Shown piece by piece: positions 27,411 to 35,993 of a stretch of 64,000 nt of DNA (the stretch's first letter is position 1; every line of letters begins with the position of its first letter). Both the position numbers and the translations under genes were made by a program. This DNA is from Streptomyces sp. NBC_01707 (GTDB lineage Bacteria; Actinomycetota; Actinomycetes; Streptomycetales; Streptomycetaceae): positions 8,680,001 to 8,744,000 of the forward strand of contig NZ_CP109190.1 in the NCBI RefSeq assembly GCF_041438805.1, read 5' to 3'. The notes beneath the pieces were generated by a model, which was given only the letters and a program-made list of their open reading frames with translations, did not search any database and was not told the DNA's origin.

Positions 27411-28121
27411 GTGTCGGGTGCAGACAGGAAGCAGGCGGCGGGCAGGCGGTCCGTGGGACGGCCGCGCAGGCTCGACCCCGACACGATGGTCGCCACCGCG
27501 CGGCGCATCCTCGAGGAAGAGGGCCTGGACGCCCTGAGCATGCGACGGGTGGCGAAGGAGCTCGGCAGCACGCCGATGGCGCTCTACCACTACGTACGGG
27601 ACAAGGACGAGCTGCTGATGCTCACCCTGTCCGGGACCGCGGGGGCCTTGCCGCGCCCCGAACTGCCCGAGGACCCGCGCGCGCGGCTGCTCGCGGTCTC
27701 TGTGCACGCGCATGAGATCCTCCGCCGGATGCCGTGGGTGCTCGACGTCCTGGCGCTGGGCGAGCTCACCGACAGGGATGCCCTGTGGATAGTGGAGGAG
27801 ATCCTCGACTGCTCCCAGAAGTGCGGTCTCTCCCCGGCCCGGGCGGTACGGGCCTGCTGGACGATCTGGCAGTACATCTACGGCGACCTGATCTTCCGCA
27901 GGGCCGCCGCCCGCCGTGCGGAGCACCCGCCGAGCAGGCACTACTTCCCCGAGATGGTCACCGAGGAGGACGCGGAGGAGCTGCCGAGGCTCACTGCGAT
28001 CAAGGACCAGTGGCGCGCCTACGCCGCCGACTACTCGGTCGCCGACGAGCTCGACGCGATCATAGACGGCCTCATCCGCCGGGGAACCCGCGGCTCGGAC
28101 GAGCCCGCGCTGCCGTCCTGA
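27411..28121 (+). CDS. TetR family transcriptional regulator
   Basis: A 236-residue repressor. The helix-turn-helix is at about residues 35-65: ILEEEGLDALSMRRVAKELGSTPMALYHYVRDKDELL. The larger C-terminal ligand-binding domain resembles the TetR_C class seen with multidrug or tetracycline regulators. The GTG at 27411 follows an AGAGGGA site at a long but acceptable distance; the frame is open upstream to 27357 but holds the promoter there. Its targets may be itself or the LtrA-like gene; no exporter is adjacent. Confidence 0.88.
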   Translation: MSGADRKQAAGRRSVGRPRRLDPDTMVATARRILEEEGLDALSMRRVAKELGSTPMALYHYVRDKDELLMLTLSGTAGALPRPELPEDPRARLLAVSVHAHEILRRMPWVLDVLALGELTDRDALWIVEEILDCSQKCGLSPARAVRACWTIWQYIYGDLIFRRAAARRAEHPPSRHYFPEMVTEEDAEELPRLTAIKDQWRAYAADYSVADELDAIIDGLIRRGTRGSDEPALPS

Positions 28122-28162
28122 GGCGCCTGTGCCTCCAGATCCTCTTGAGGCACAGCGCGCGG
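28122..28162 (+). terminator. terminator of the TetR gene
   Basis: CTGTGCCTC/GAGGCACAG forms a perfect 9-bp stem (28127-28135 with 28147-28155), with GC-rich flanks that can extend it across a one-base bulge. It begins immediately after the stop codon. Confidence 0.65.
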
Positions 28163-28228
28163 GTGTGGGCGACAATGGAAGACGCAGGCAGCGGACTCGC
28201 CGCCGAAGATCGTTGGGCGGAGCCCCTT

Positions 28229-28459
28229 ATGGATTACCCAGAAAGTTACGAGCTGGTATTTCAGGCATCTGCCGTCGAGGACGACGCCGTGATCGTTCGG
28301 CGGACCGTGCGGGAGGGGGCCGGCGGCTACCCCATCTACGAGGACGAGACAGGCATCGTACGCGCGGAGATCAGCGAGAACGGCGAGGTGCGGATGATGG
28401 CCAGCGGCGGACACCAGGTGCTCGGCTCACCACTGGTCCGTGCGGTCAGCGAGCACTGA
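28229..28459 (+). CDS. small DUF6296-like protein
   Basis: A 76-residue acidic protein starting MDYPESYELVFQ and containing GGYPIYEDETGIVRAEIS and EVRMMASGGHQ, a pattern I recall for DUF6296 proteins of streptomycetes. The function is unknown. It is chosen from within a longer open frame because GGAG lies six bases before the ATG at 28229. No signal peptide or membrane segment is present. It is preceded by the TetR terminator, so it is probably a separate transcript. Confidence 0.75.
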   Translation: MDYPESYELVFQASAVEDDAVIVRRTVREGAGGYPIYEDETGIVRAEISENGEVRMMASGGHQVLGSPLVRAVSEH

Positions 28460-28885
28460 GCGACCTCGTGCGTGGTATGGAACGCAGCTGTCGATGGACA
28501 CTTCGTTCGCACGCATGAGGACCCGTTCCAGGTGCGTCGCTGCGGGGTCCGCGGTGGTGATCATCAGCATCCAACTGCTCGGTTCGGTACGGCCGGTGGT
28601 GCACCTCGACCATCGGCCGTCGTTTCCAACGGGTCGTCGTTTCTGGGGGGCTGACGGAAGATCAGGCGGGCCTCGCTACGCGGGAATTCGCTGAACGGGC
28701 AATGGGCATGCGATGGGGCGTGCGCCGATGCTTGTCCGCGGTCCGTCCGTGTCGAGACGGCTGCACCGGGTAACCGCGCTCCGGGTGGCCGACGGCAGAA
28801 GCGGTGAGCCCACGGCAGAGGCCGATGGTTCGCCGCCCACTCATGGACAGAGCGGCGAAACCATCGGCCTGTGCGTGCTGCGGTC
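28460..28885. other. 426-base region without a gene
   Basis: Apart from the terminator at 28815-28874 that serves the minus-strand gene to its right, I see no convincing coding sequence, repeat or promoter here. Short plus-strand frames exist but have poor codon use. Confidence 0.45.
28815..28874 (-). terminator. terminator of the DUF6381-like gene
   Basis: A long hairpin: AGGCCGATGGTT and CGCCGC pair with their complements across one bulged base around a 15-base loop, for a stem of about 20 bp. It begins 12 bases after the stop of the small minus-strand gene. Confidence 0.75.
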
Positions 28886-29074
28886 CTACTTGTGCGGGCG
28901 CGTGTCGCCGCTCATGTTGCTGAGCTGCTCGCTCTGCTCCTGCAGCTTCCGAGCCTTCTCCTCGAGCCGCTGACGCTGCTCGGGATCGGTGGCGCGCTCC
29001 GCGGCCTCGGTCATGTGCTTGGCCTTCTCGCGCATCTGCTGGGCTCGGCCACTGGTTTCGCCTGCAACGCTCAT
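28886..29074 (-). CDS. small DUF6381-like coiled-coil protein
   Basis: A 62-residue, highly charged, helical protein (QQMREKAKHMTEAAERATD, then PEQRQRLEEKARKLQEQSEQLS) resembling DUF6381 proteins of streptomycetes; it is predicted to form a short coiled coil or helical hairpin. The function is unknown. The ATG at 29074 is preferred over a GTG at 29080 because AAGGAG lies five bases before it. It is divergent from the RNase HI gene. Confidence 0.8.
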   Translation of the reverse strand: MSVAGETSGRAQQMREKAKHMTEAAERATDPEQRQRLEEKARKLQEQSEQLSNMSGDTRPHK

Positions 29075-29216
29075 CGTCACTCCTTGGACGCTAGGTGAAG
29101 AGCGGGCTCCATCAGAGAACCAGCGTCGCGGGCTCTCCGCATTCCGAAGCGTTACGCTGCGTCACCGTCAGGGCTGCGCGGCCGTGGGACGGCGTGACGC
29201 TGGCATGATCGGGGGC

Positions 29217-29909
29217 ATGAACGAGCGCATGATCGCCGCGTGTGACGGGGCATCGAAGGGTAATCCGGGGCCTGCGGCCTGGGCATGGGTCGTGGCCGAT
29301 GCCCAGGGGAGCCCTCGACGTTGGGAGGCGGGGCCGCTGGGAACCGCCACCAACAACGTCGCCGAACTCACCGCGCTCCAGGAACTGCTGGAGTCCACCG
29401 ACCCGGGCGCGGAGATCGAGGTCCGGATGGATTCCCAGTACGCCATGAACGCGGTCACGAAATGGCTGCCGGGGTGGAAGCGCAACGGGTGGAAGACCTC
29501 GGCCGGCAAGCCCGTGGCCAACCGCGATCTGGTGGTCCGCATCGACACGCTGCTCAGCGGCCGGACCGTGAACTTCGTCTACGTGCCCGCCCACCAGGTG
29601 GACGGAGACCCGCTCAACGCCCTTGCCGACCAGGCGGCCAGCGAGGCCGCCGTCGCCCAGCGGGCGGCGGGTTCCGCCCATGGGTCCCCGCTGCCGATCC
29701 CCGCCCCTGCCAGGGCGTCCGGGGGCCGGAGCGGCGGTGCGGCGGCGAAGAAGACGGACGGTGCGACACGCCCCGCGCGCACCGGAGGCACTGTCCGGGC
29801 CAGGTTCGCGGGGCGCTGCCACTGCGGAAAGCCCTACGCGGCCAAGGACATGATCGCCAAGAATCCGAACGGATGGGGCCACCCCGAGTGCCGTACCGCG
29901 CCCGCCTGA
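29217..29909 (+). CDS. ribonuclease HI with C-terminal Cys/His motif
   Basis: A 230-residue protein. The RNase H fold occupies about 1-145 with all acidic catalytic residues visible: D10 (ACDGASKGNPGP), E50 (NNVAELTAL), D72 (MDSQYAM) and D138 (ALADQA), plus H126 (PAHQVDGDP). It should cleave the RNA strand of RNA-DNA hybrids. A Pro/Ala/Gly-rich linker (about 150-195) leads to a C-terminal CHCGKPYAAKDMIAK segment ending GHPEC that could bind zinc. The ATG at 29217 is chosen; an ATG at 29205 is also in frame. Confidence 0.88.
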   Translation: MNERMIAACDGASKGNPGPAAWAWVVADAQGSPRRWEAGPLGTATNNVAELTALQELLESTDPGAEIEVRMDSQYAMNAVTKWLPGWKRNGWKTSAGKPVANRDLVVRIDTLLSGRTVNFVYVPAHQVDGDPLNALADQAASEAAVAQRAAGSAHGSPLPIPAPARASGGRSGGAAAKKTDGATRPARTGGTVRARFAGRCHCGKPYAAKDMIAKNPNGWGHPECRTAPA

Positions 29910-30040
29910 GGCGACCGACTGCCGGTCCGACCTCGGGAGTAGCCCCGTAACAGGCGCTCTCCGTGCCATGATGCGGCTCCGACCGCAGCGTCCGCGGTGC
30001 TCCGCCGACGCTGCGGGAACGGCTGGACGCTGGGGGGCGT

Positions 30041-30772
30041 ATGGGATCCACAGGTACGGTGCTGCGCGAGTTGCGCGGCGCACAGAAGACCGCCAAAGGT
30101 GTGTCGCTCTACTCGCGGTACGTGAACCGCCCGGCCGGACGGGTGCTTGCGGCCGGCGCCTTTCGGGCCGGGCTGACGCCGAACCAGGTCACACTGGTCA
30201 GCGCGGTGTTCACCTTCGCCGCCATCGCTTCGGTGGCGCTGGTCCGTCCGTCCTGGGGGCTCGGGGCAGTCGTGTACGCCGCTCTGGTGCTCGGCTTCGC
30301 CTTCGACTCGGCCGACGGGCAGCTCGCCAGGCTGACCGGGCGGGGCGGGCCCGACGGCGAGTGGCTGGACCATGTCGTGGACTGCGCCAAGATGATCCTC
30401 GTCCACACCGCCGTGCTGATCTCTTTCCACCGGTTCTTCGAGCTGCCCGGGGAGATCTGGCTGTTGCTGCCGCTGGGCTTCCTGTTCGTCGCGGTGCTGA
30501 CCTTCTGTGCCGGTCTGCTGCGCGAACAGCTCGGGAGGGCCGCTGCCCACCCCGCACCGCCCGGCAGCGCCACGGCCCCGGTGTCCCGGGTGCGGGCCGT
30601 GGCGCTGCTTCCCGCCGACTACGGGGTCTTCTGCCTGGTGTTCCTACTGCTCGGGAACGAGGCCGCGTTCCGTATCGGCTATGCCGTACTCGCCGTCGTG
30701 CACGCGTTGTTCCTGGTGGCCTTCCTCGTCAAGTGGTTCAGGGAGCTGAAAGCGCTCCGGGCGGCGGGCTGA
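30041..30772 (+). CDS. CDP-alcohol phosphatidyltransferase
   Basis: A 243-residue integral membrane enzyme transferring a phospho-alcohol from a CDP-activated donor. The diagnostic motif DxxDGxxARxxxxxxxxGxxxDxxxD is intact as DSADGQLARLTGRGG then PDGEWLDHVVD (about residues 88-113). About six membrane helices surround it. The acceptor is unknown; the neighbouring cytidylyltransferase could make its CDP donor. Its last 35 bases overlap the end of that convergent gene. Confidence 0.9.
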   Translation: MGSTGTVLRELRGAQKTAKGVSLYSRYVNRPAGRVLAAGAFRAGLTPNQVTLVSAVFTFAAIASVALVRPSWGLGAVVYAALVLGFAFDSADGQLARLTGRGGPDGEWLDHVVDCAKMILVHTAVLISFHRFFELPGEIWLLLPLGFLFVAVLTFCAGLLREQLGRAAAHPAPPGSATAPVSRVRAVALLPADYGVFCLVFLLLGNEAAFRIGYAVLAVVHALFLVAFLVKWFRELKALRAAG

Positions 30773-31187
30773 CGAGCCTGTCCAGTGCCCGGCGCAGCTG
30801 GGTACTGGACGTATGCACGGTGTACGGGAAGTAGACGACCTCCACGCCGACTTCGGCGAAGTCGCGCTCGAGCCGCTTCCCCTTCTCCGTGCCCCGCCAG
30901 TCGTCCCCCTTGAAGATGACGTCGAACCTGACCTGCTGCCACGTCTCGACCTTGTCGGGAACGGTCTCGACGAACGCCGCATCCACATAGCGCACGCTGC
31001 GGACGATCTCGAGCCGCTCCGGCAGTGGAATCACCGGCTTGTGGCCTTTGGCGAGCGCGGCCATCTCGTCCGAGACAACCCCCGCCACCAGGTAGTCGCA
31101 CTGGCTGCGGGCGTGCCGCAGGATGTTCAGGTGCCCTACATGGAACAGGTCGTAGACCCCTGGCGCGTAGCCGACCCTGTGCACCAT
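30738..31187 (-). CDS. TagD-like cytidylyltransferase
   Basis: A 149-residue nucleotidyltransferase of the glycerol-3-phosphate cytidylyltransferase type. The HxGH motif appears in VYDLFHVGHLNIL, and RSVRYVDAAFVE plus FDVIFKGDDW match the family. The usual RTxGIST-type C-terminal signature is replaced by VHTSSTQLRRAL, which still has a Thr/Ser-Ser-Thr core. It probably makes CDP-glycerol or a related CDP-alcohol for polymer synthesis. It converges on and overlaps the phosphatidyltransferase gene by 35 bases, so the two are not one operon. Confidence 0.88.
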   Translation of the reverse strand: MVHRVGYAPGVYDLFHVGHLNILRHARSQCDYLVAGVVSDEMAALAKGHKPVIPLPERLEIVRSVRYVDAAFVETVPDKVETWQQVRFDVIFKGDDWRGTEKGKRLERDFAEVGVEVVYFPYTVHTSSTQLRRALDRLVSPPPGALSAP

Positions 31188-31350
31188 CCGTTCTCTCCCC
31201 CCACGGTGAACGTGACGTCCGTGTCCCGGTCAGGTGTCCGGACATGGCGTCCGGTCCTGCGGGATATCGGTATCGGTGTTGATGGTGCAATGACCTTACT
31301 GTGAAGACCACTTGCGCATCACGTGAACGGATAAGCTCACTTTTGGGGAT

Positions 31351-31366
31351 GTTCCCTGGAGGGAAC
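31351..31366. promoter_or_regulatory. GTTCCC-N4-GGGAAC inverted repeat
   Basis: A perfect 6-4-6 inverted repeat 32 bases upstream of the glycosyltransferase fragment. It may be an operator or an early leader hairpin; no regulator is linked. Confidence 0.35.
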
Positions 31367-31397
31367 GGGGGCTGTACCGGGGGAAGACGATCGTCCG

Positions 31398-31520
31398 ATG
31401 TCCGATGCCGATCATCACAAGCCGTTCGAGGGCCGTCGGCTTCCCGTCGTCTGGACCGACTACGCGCCGGAGCTGACCGGAATCGGTCCGTACGCTGCCC
31501 GACTCAGGGCCGTCCCGTAA
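31398..31520 (+). pseudogene. truncated 5' end of a WcaI-like glycosyltransferase
   Basis: A 40-codon frame whose second half, VVWTDYAPELTGIGPYAARL, matches the N-terminal signature of WcaI/GT4-type glycosyltransferases (typically NYAPELTGIGKYT followed by the rest of a Rossmann domain). It stops at a TAA after AVP, and nothing resembling the remaining 350-400 residues follows in any frame before the GDP-fucose synthase gene. I infer a deletion or rearrangement that removed most of the gene. Confidence 0.5.
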
Positions 31521-31783
31521 TTTTTGGCGGGCTCACGACGACAGCCGTGGCATCTCGCTGCGATGTCGGAACGCCCGGACATGCCCGCATGGAGGCGCCC
31601 CTCCGCCCTGCGATGCACCGCATCTGACATCGCGCGCCGACTCACCAGGGATGAATGCGGCCTTCGCCGCATCCTCGCCCGCCGAGGCCGCTCGAGAGGC
31701 TGTTGGGTCACCGAAATATCAGTATTTGCGTGATCTGCGGCAAAACTGCACCGCGTTGCACGGCTACTGGCACAATCCGAGCC

Positions 31784-32767
31784 ATGACGACTGATCTCCC
31801 CGGCACTCCCCAGGAATCCGTCCGCCCCCTCCTGCGACCCGGAGCCCGCATATTTGTCGCGGGCCACCGCGGGCTCGTCGGCTCGGCAGTGGTGCGCCGC
31901 CTCAGCGCCGAAGGCCACGAGGTGATCACCCGCGGTCGCGACAGCCTCGATCTGCGTGACGCCGCACCGACCGAGGCCTTCCTGCGTGACATCCGCCCGG
32001 ACGCCGTGGTGCTGGCCGCCGCCAAGGTCGGTGGGATCATGGCCAACAGCACGTATCCGGTGCAGTTCCTCGAGGACAACCTGCGAATCCAGCTGAGCGT
32101 GATCGCCGGTTCGCATGCCGCCGGGGTCGAGCGGCTGCTCTTCCTCGGCTCGTCCTGCATCTACCCCAAGCGCGCCCCGCAGCCGATCTCCGAGGACGCC
32201 CTGCTCACCGGCCCGCTGGAGCCGACCAACGAGGCGTACGCGCTCGCCAAGATCGCCGGCATCGTGCAGACCCAGTCGTACCGACGGCAGTACGGCGCCT
32301 CGTACATCAGCGCCATGCCCACCAATCTCTACGGGCCCGGCGACAACTTCGACCTGGATTCCTCGCACGTGCTGCCCGCCCTGATCCGGCGCTTCCACGA
32401 GGCGCGACACGGCGGCGCACCCGAGGTCACCCTCTGGGGCTCCGGCAGCCCCCGGCGCGAGTTCCTGCACGTCGACGACCTGGCCGCGGCATGCCTCCTG
32501 CTCCTCGAGCGTTACGACGGTGACGAGCCGGTCAACGTCGGCTGCGGCGAGGATCTGACCATCCGTGAACTCGCCTCGACAGTACGTGATGTGACGGAAT
32601 ATCAAGGAAGCGTCTCCTGGGACACGTCGAAGCCCGACGGCACCCCGCGCAAGCTCCTGGACATCTCCCGCCTCTCCGCTCTCGGCTTCAAACCACAGAT
32701 CCCGCTGCGCGACGGCATCGCCCGCACCTACGCCTGGTGGCTGGAACACCGGGACACCGACCGCTGA
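31784..32767 (+). CDS. fcl: GDP-L-fucose synthase
   Basis: A 327-residue short-chain-dehydrogenase-type epimerase/reductase converting GDP-4-keto-6-deoxymannose to GDP-L-fucose. The NADP-binding motif GHRGLVGSAVVRRL is near the N-terminus; the catalytic residues S124 (LGSSCIYPK), Y152 and K156 (EAYALAKIAG) are present, and YGPGDNFD is typical. GDP-mannose dehydratase, which should precede it, is not in the window. The ATG at 31784 is taken as the first with domain sequence behind it. It converges on the sugar transferase gene. Confidence 0.92.
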   Translation: MTTDLPGTPQESVRPLLRPGARIFVAGHRGLVGSAVVRRLSAEGHEVITRGRDSLDLRDAAPTEAFLRDIRPDAVVLAAAKVGGIMANSTYPVQFLEDNLRIQLSVIAGSHAAGVERLLFLGSSCIYPKRAPQPISEDALLTGPLEPTNEAYALAKIAGIVQTQSYRRQYGASYISAMPTNLYGPGDNFDLDSSHVLPALIRRFHEARHGGAPEVTLWGSGSPRREFLHVDDLAAACLLLLERYDGDEPVNVGCGEDLTIRELASTVRDVTEYQGSVSWDTSKPDGTPRKLLDISRLSALGFKPQIPLRDGIARTYAWWLEHRDTDR

Positions 32768-32781
32768 CTCCGCCGGGCCGC

Positions 32782-32808
32782 GGCGGCCGTCGCAGCGCGA
32801 CGGCCGCC
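32782..32808. terminator. bidirectional terminator between fcl and the sugar transferase gene
   Basis: A perfect 12-bp stem (GGCGGCCGTCGC and its complement) with a three-base loop lies 15 bases after the GDP-fucose synthase stop. Confidence 0.8.
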
Positions 32809-32852
32809 CGACCGGCCGGCGTTCACTTCTCGCGTCCGGTGTCCCGCCGCTC

Positions 32853-34403
32853 TCAGTACGCCCCGCGGCCGTCGGTGACGGCGCGCAGCGTGCGGGCCAT
32901 GAGCCCCAGATCCGTGGCCACCGACCAGTTGTCGACGTACCACAGGTCCAGTGCGACGGTCTCTTGCCAGGACAGGTCCGAACGTCCGCTGACCTGCCAC
33001 AGGCCCGTCAGCCCGGGCCGGACCGCGAGCCGCCGGAGCTCACGCTCGTCGTAGCGGGACACCTCCTCCGGCAGAGGAGGCCGCGGACCCACCAGTGACA
33101 TGTCGCCAAGGATGACGTTGAGCAGCTGCGGCAGCTCGTCGAGCGAGGTCCGGCGCAGGACCCGGCCTATCCGGGTCACCCGGGGATCGCGCCGCATCTT
33201 GAACATCGGACCGTCGTTCTCGTTGGCCGTCGCCAGCTTCGCCTTGTGCGTCTCGGCGTCCTCCACCATCGTGCGGAACTTCCACATGGTGAAAGGCTGG
33301 TTGTGCTGCCCCTGACGGATCTGACGGTGGAACACCGGGCCGGCGGAGGTGAACCGTATGGCCGCCCCGATCAGCAGCAACAGCGGTGTCAGCAGAACGA
33401 GTCCGAGGGCCGCACCGATGCGGTCCACCACGGCCTTCAGCGCCATCTGAGGCCCCCGGCGCAGCGGCGGCACGATGTGCAGCAGCGTCAGCCCGGCCGC
33501 GGAGGCGGGACGCACCCGGCCCGCCGCGATGTCCGAGAGGTCCGACAGCACGGACAGTTGGAGCCCCCCGTCGTGCAGCCCCCAGGACAGGCGTCGCAGA
33601 CGTTCCCCGGAGAGCTGTGGTCCGGGTACGACCAGTGCCAGGTCCGCGTCATGGGCGAAGGCTCCGCCCAGGACCGTCGTCACGTCGTCGTCCGCCGGGG
33701 CGGGTGCGAGCCGCCCCGGCACCGGAGCCTCACCGCTCAGTGACGCCGTCCCCACGGGTATGGCGGCCACCACGGTGTAGGCGTGGTCCGTACGGGAACC
33801 GAGCAGCTGCACCGCCCGGTCCACCCCGGGCGCTTCGCCGACCACCAGCACCCGGTGCGCGGCCTGCTGTCGCCCTCCCGGCCACGGGAGGTGACGCACC
33901 GTCGACACGACGACGGTCACCAGCAGGCCGGGCGCCAGCGCCGCGACCGCGGTCACCGGCTGGACCGGCTCGCTGAACACGGTCGCGAGCACGGCCATCA
34001 CGCCCATGAACAGCAGCCAGTCCCCCGGAGCGGTCAGCGCGCCCGCGAAGCCCGCCGGCCGCGGGCTCGTGTACCTGCCACGCACGGCCCGGACGCCTGC
34101 CCACGCCGACGCGGACACCACGGCGGCGAGCTGTGCCCGCGGCTGTCCGTAGGCGCCCAGTACGAGCCAGGCCGGTATCCCCATGCCGAGAAGATCGGCG
34201 CAGACGATGAGCGGCAGGTATCGGCCCGGTCTCTTCTTCGGGCCGGGCCGGTGGTCGGAACGGTTGCGCTGTACGGTCGGGGCGCTCCACAGCTGTTCGA
34301 GTACCGTGCTGTGCGGCCGGTTTGAAGCAGTCCGTGGACGTGGCGCGCCCGCCAGTCCCGCGGGTCCTGATATTTCGGATTCGGGTAGCTCGACATGCCC
34401 CAT
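32853..34403 (-). CDS. polyprenyl sugar-1-phosphate transferase (initiating EPS glycosyltransferase)
   Basis: A 516-residue membrane enzyme of the WbaP/CpsE class, which moves a sugar-phosphate from a nucleotide sugar to undecaprenyl phosphate to start exopolysaccharide assembly. The N-terminal half has about four membrane helices and a CoA-binding-like middle. The C-terminal catalytic domain shows PFTMWKFRTMVEDAE, RTSLDELPQLLNVILGDMSLVGPRP and RPGLTGLWQVSGRS. The ATG at 34403 follows a GGGGGG stretch. Downstream polymer genes are not on this strand here, so the cluster seems scattered or reduced. Confidence 0.9.
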   Translation of the reverse strand: MGHVELPESEISGPAGLAGAPRPRTASNRPHSTVLEQLWSAPTVQRNRSDHRPGPKKRPGRYLPLIVCADLLGMGIPAWLVLGAYGQPRAQLAAVVSASAWAGVRAVRGRYTSPRPAGFAGALTAPGDWLLFMGVMAVLATVFSEPVQPVTAVAALAPGLLVTVVVSTVRHLPWPGGRQQAAHRVLVVGEAPGVDRAVQLLGSRTDHAYTVVAAIPVGTASLSGEAPVPGRLAPAPADDDVTTVLGGAFAHDADLALVVPGPQLSGERLRRLSWGLHDGGLQLSVLSDLSDIAAGRVRPASAAGLTLLHIVPPLRRGPQMALKAVVDRIGAALGLVLLTPLLLLIGAAIRFTSAGPVFHRQIRQGQHNQPFTMWKFRTMVEDAETHKAKLATANENDGPMFKMRRDPRVTRIGRVLRRTSLDELPQLLNVILGDMSLVGPRPPLPEEVSRYDERELRRLAVRPGLTGLWQVSGRSDLSWQETVALDLWYVDNWSVATDLGLMARTLRAVTDGRGAY

Positions 34404-34727
34404 GAACCCCCCAGTCACAGTTGCATCTCCACAAACAGGACGCATCCGCCGATCCCGTGGACTGACGGATGCGCCCTCGCTCGGTGCACGATATCCACAC
34501 ACGTGCCATTTCGCTGGAGTTCTCGTGAAGTTCAGAACGCGAGCTGCCGCTTTGGTCTCGTCCCCTTCCGAGCCGGATCACAGGGTCTTGTGGTCGGCTG
34601 TTGGCATTTGGGCGGTTCCGCGCTGGGATTGTGCGCGGACGTGTCACCACCTCGTACGGTCGCCTCCGCGTCTGGGAGACTTGGCCGGAGGCGGCGATGG
34701 CCGGCCACGAGCGAAAGAGGACGTGCG
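34404..34727. other. 324-base divergent promoter region
   Basis: It separates the sugar transferase and alditol-oxidase-like genes. A CGCATCCG/CGGATGCG 8-bp inverted repeat (34441-34473) would form a hairpin in the sugar transferase leader. AGAGG at 34716-34720 is the ribosome-binding site of the oxidase gene. No clear promoter boxes were found. Confidence 0.4.
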
Positions 34728-35993
34728 GTGACTCCCGCGGAGAAGAACTGGGCCGGAAACATCACCTTCGGTGCGCGGCGGCTGCGTACCCCCAGCTCGG
34801 AGGCCGAGCTGCAGGAGATCGTCGCCACCGGCACAAAGGTACGGGCGCTGGGCACCCGGCACTCCTTCAGTACCGTCGCCGACACGGCCGGAGACCTCGT
34901 GTCGGTTGCCGGACTGCCTCGCACCGTCGACATCGACCGGGAGGCGGGGACGGTCACCGTCAGCGCGGGACTGCGATTCGGGGAGTTCGCCGACGAACTC
35001 CACCAGCACGGCTTCGCCCTGCACAACCTGGGTTCGCTGCCGCACATCTCGGTGGCCGGCGCCTGTGCTACCGGAACGCACGGCTCCGGCGTGGCCAACA
35101 CCTCCCTGGCCGGTGCGGTCCGGGCGCTGGACATGGTCACGGCGGACGGGACCACCGCGCGGCTGACCCGCGGAGACGCGGACTTCCCCGGCGCGGTGGT
35201 CGCCCTCGGCGCCCTCGGCGTGGTGACCCGGCTGACGCTGGACCTGGTGCCCGCCTTCGACGTACGGCAGTGGGTCTACGAGGATCTGCCGCAGGCCCGG
35301 ATCGGCGACCGGTCCGGGTTCGACGAGGTGATGTCGGCCGCCTACAGCGTCAGTCTCTTCACCGACTGGCGGGGCGGCCCCGTCAACCAGGTCTGGCTCA
35401 AGCAGCGAGTGGATGCGGACGTGGCGGCGGAGGCGCCCGCCGAGTGGCTCGGCGCGAGGCTCGCGGACGGTCCGCGCCACCCGATCCAGGGCATGCCGGC
35501 CGAGAACTGCACGCGCCAGCAGGGTGTTCCCGGTGCGTGGCACAAGCGTCTGCCGCACTTCCGGCTGGAGTTCACCCCGAGCAACGGGGACGAGTTGCAG
35601 TCGGAGTACTTCGTGGCTCGGAGCGACGCCGCGGCAGCCTTCGCCGCGCTCGACCGGCTCCGGGACCGGATCGCCCCGCTGCTGCAGATCGGCGAGATCC
35701 GCACCGTGGCCCGCGACGACCTGTGGCTGAGCCCCGCGGGCGGGACCGACGCGGTGGCCTTCCACTTCACCTGGGTGCAGGACATCGCCGCCGTCACACC
35801 GGTGCTCGGGGCGATCGAGGAGGCCCTGGCACCGTTCGGTGCCCGTCCGCACTGGGGCAAGGTGTTCACGACCGCACCCGAGACGCTGCGCACGCTGTAC
35901 CCGCAGTACGCCGGCTTCGAGAAGCTGATGGCCAGGTCCGACCCGGCGGGCAAGTTCCGCAACGATTTCCTGGACCGCCACTTTCCGCAGTGA
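34728..35993 (+). CDS. alditol oxidase-like FAD-dependent oxidoreductase
   Basis: A 421-residue VAO-type flavoenzyme closely resembling streptomycete alditol oxidase, which oxidises xylitol or sorbitol at C1 with O2, giving H2O2. Visible features: NWAGNITF near the start, the probable covalent flavin histidine H45 in GTRHSFSTVAD, the SLPHISVAGACATGTHGSG FAD motif, and the C-terminal RPHWGKVF segment. The GTG at 34728 is chosen because AGAGG lies seven bases upstream and the protein then begins like its relatives. Cytosolic; no signal peptide. Confidence 0.9.
   Translation: MTPAEKNWAGNITFGARRLRTPSSEAELQEIVATGTKVRALGTRHSFSTVADTAGDLVSVAGLPRTVDIDREAGTVTVSAGLRFGEFADELHQHGFALHNLGSLPHISVAGACATGTHGSGVANTSLAGAVRALDMVTADGTTARLTRGDADFPGAVVALGALGVVTRLTLDLVPAFDVRQWVYEDLPQARIGDRSGFDEVMSAAYSVSLFTDWRGGPVNQVWLKQRVDADVAAEAPAEWLGARLADGPRHPIQGMPAENCTRQQGVPGAWHKRLPHFRLEFTPSNGDELQSEYFVARSDAAAAFAALDRLRDRIAPLLQIGEIRTVARDDLWLSPAGGTDAVAFHFTWVQDIAAVTPVLGAIEEALAPFGARPHWGKVFTTAPETLRTLYPQYAGFEKLMARSDPAGKFRNDFLDRHFPQ

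Larger units (their letters stand above)
31188..31783. other. 596-base region with a gene fragment
   Basis: It contains an inverted repeat GTTCCC-TGGA-GGGAAC (31351-31366), the apparent 5' end of a glycosyltransferase gene (31398-31520), and about 260 further bases with no recognisable gene and A/T-rich patches around 31715-31745, where the promoter of the GDP-fucose synthase gene may lie. Confidence 0.5.

Noticed and set aside
31521..31783. Possible insertion-sequence remnant after the glycosyltransferase fragment
   Set aside because: No terminal inverted repeats, target duplication or transposase motif could be found.
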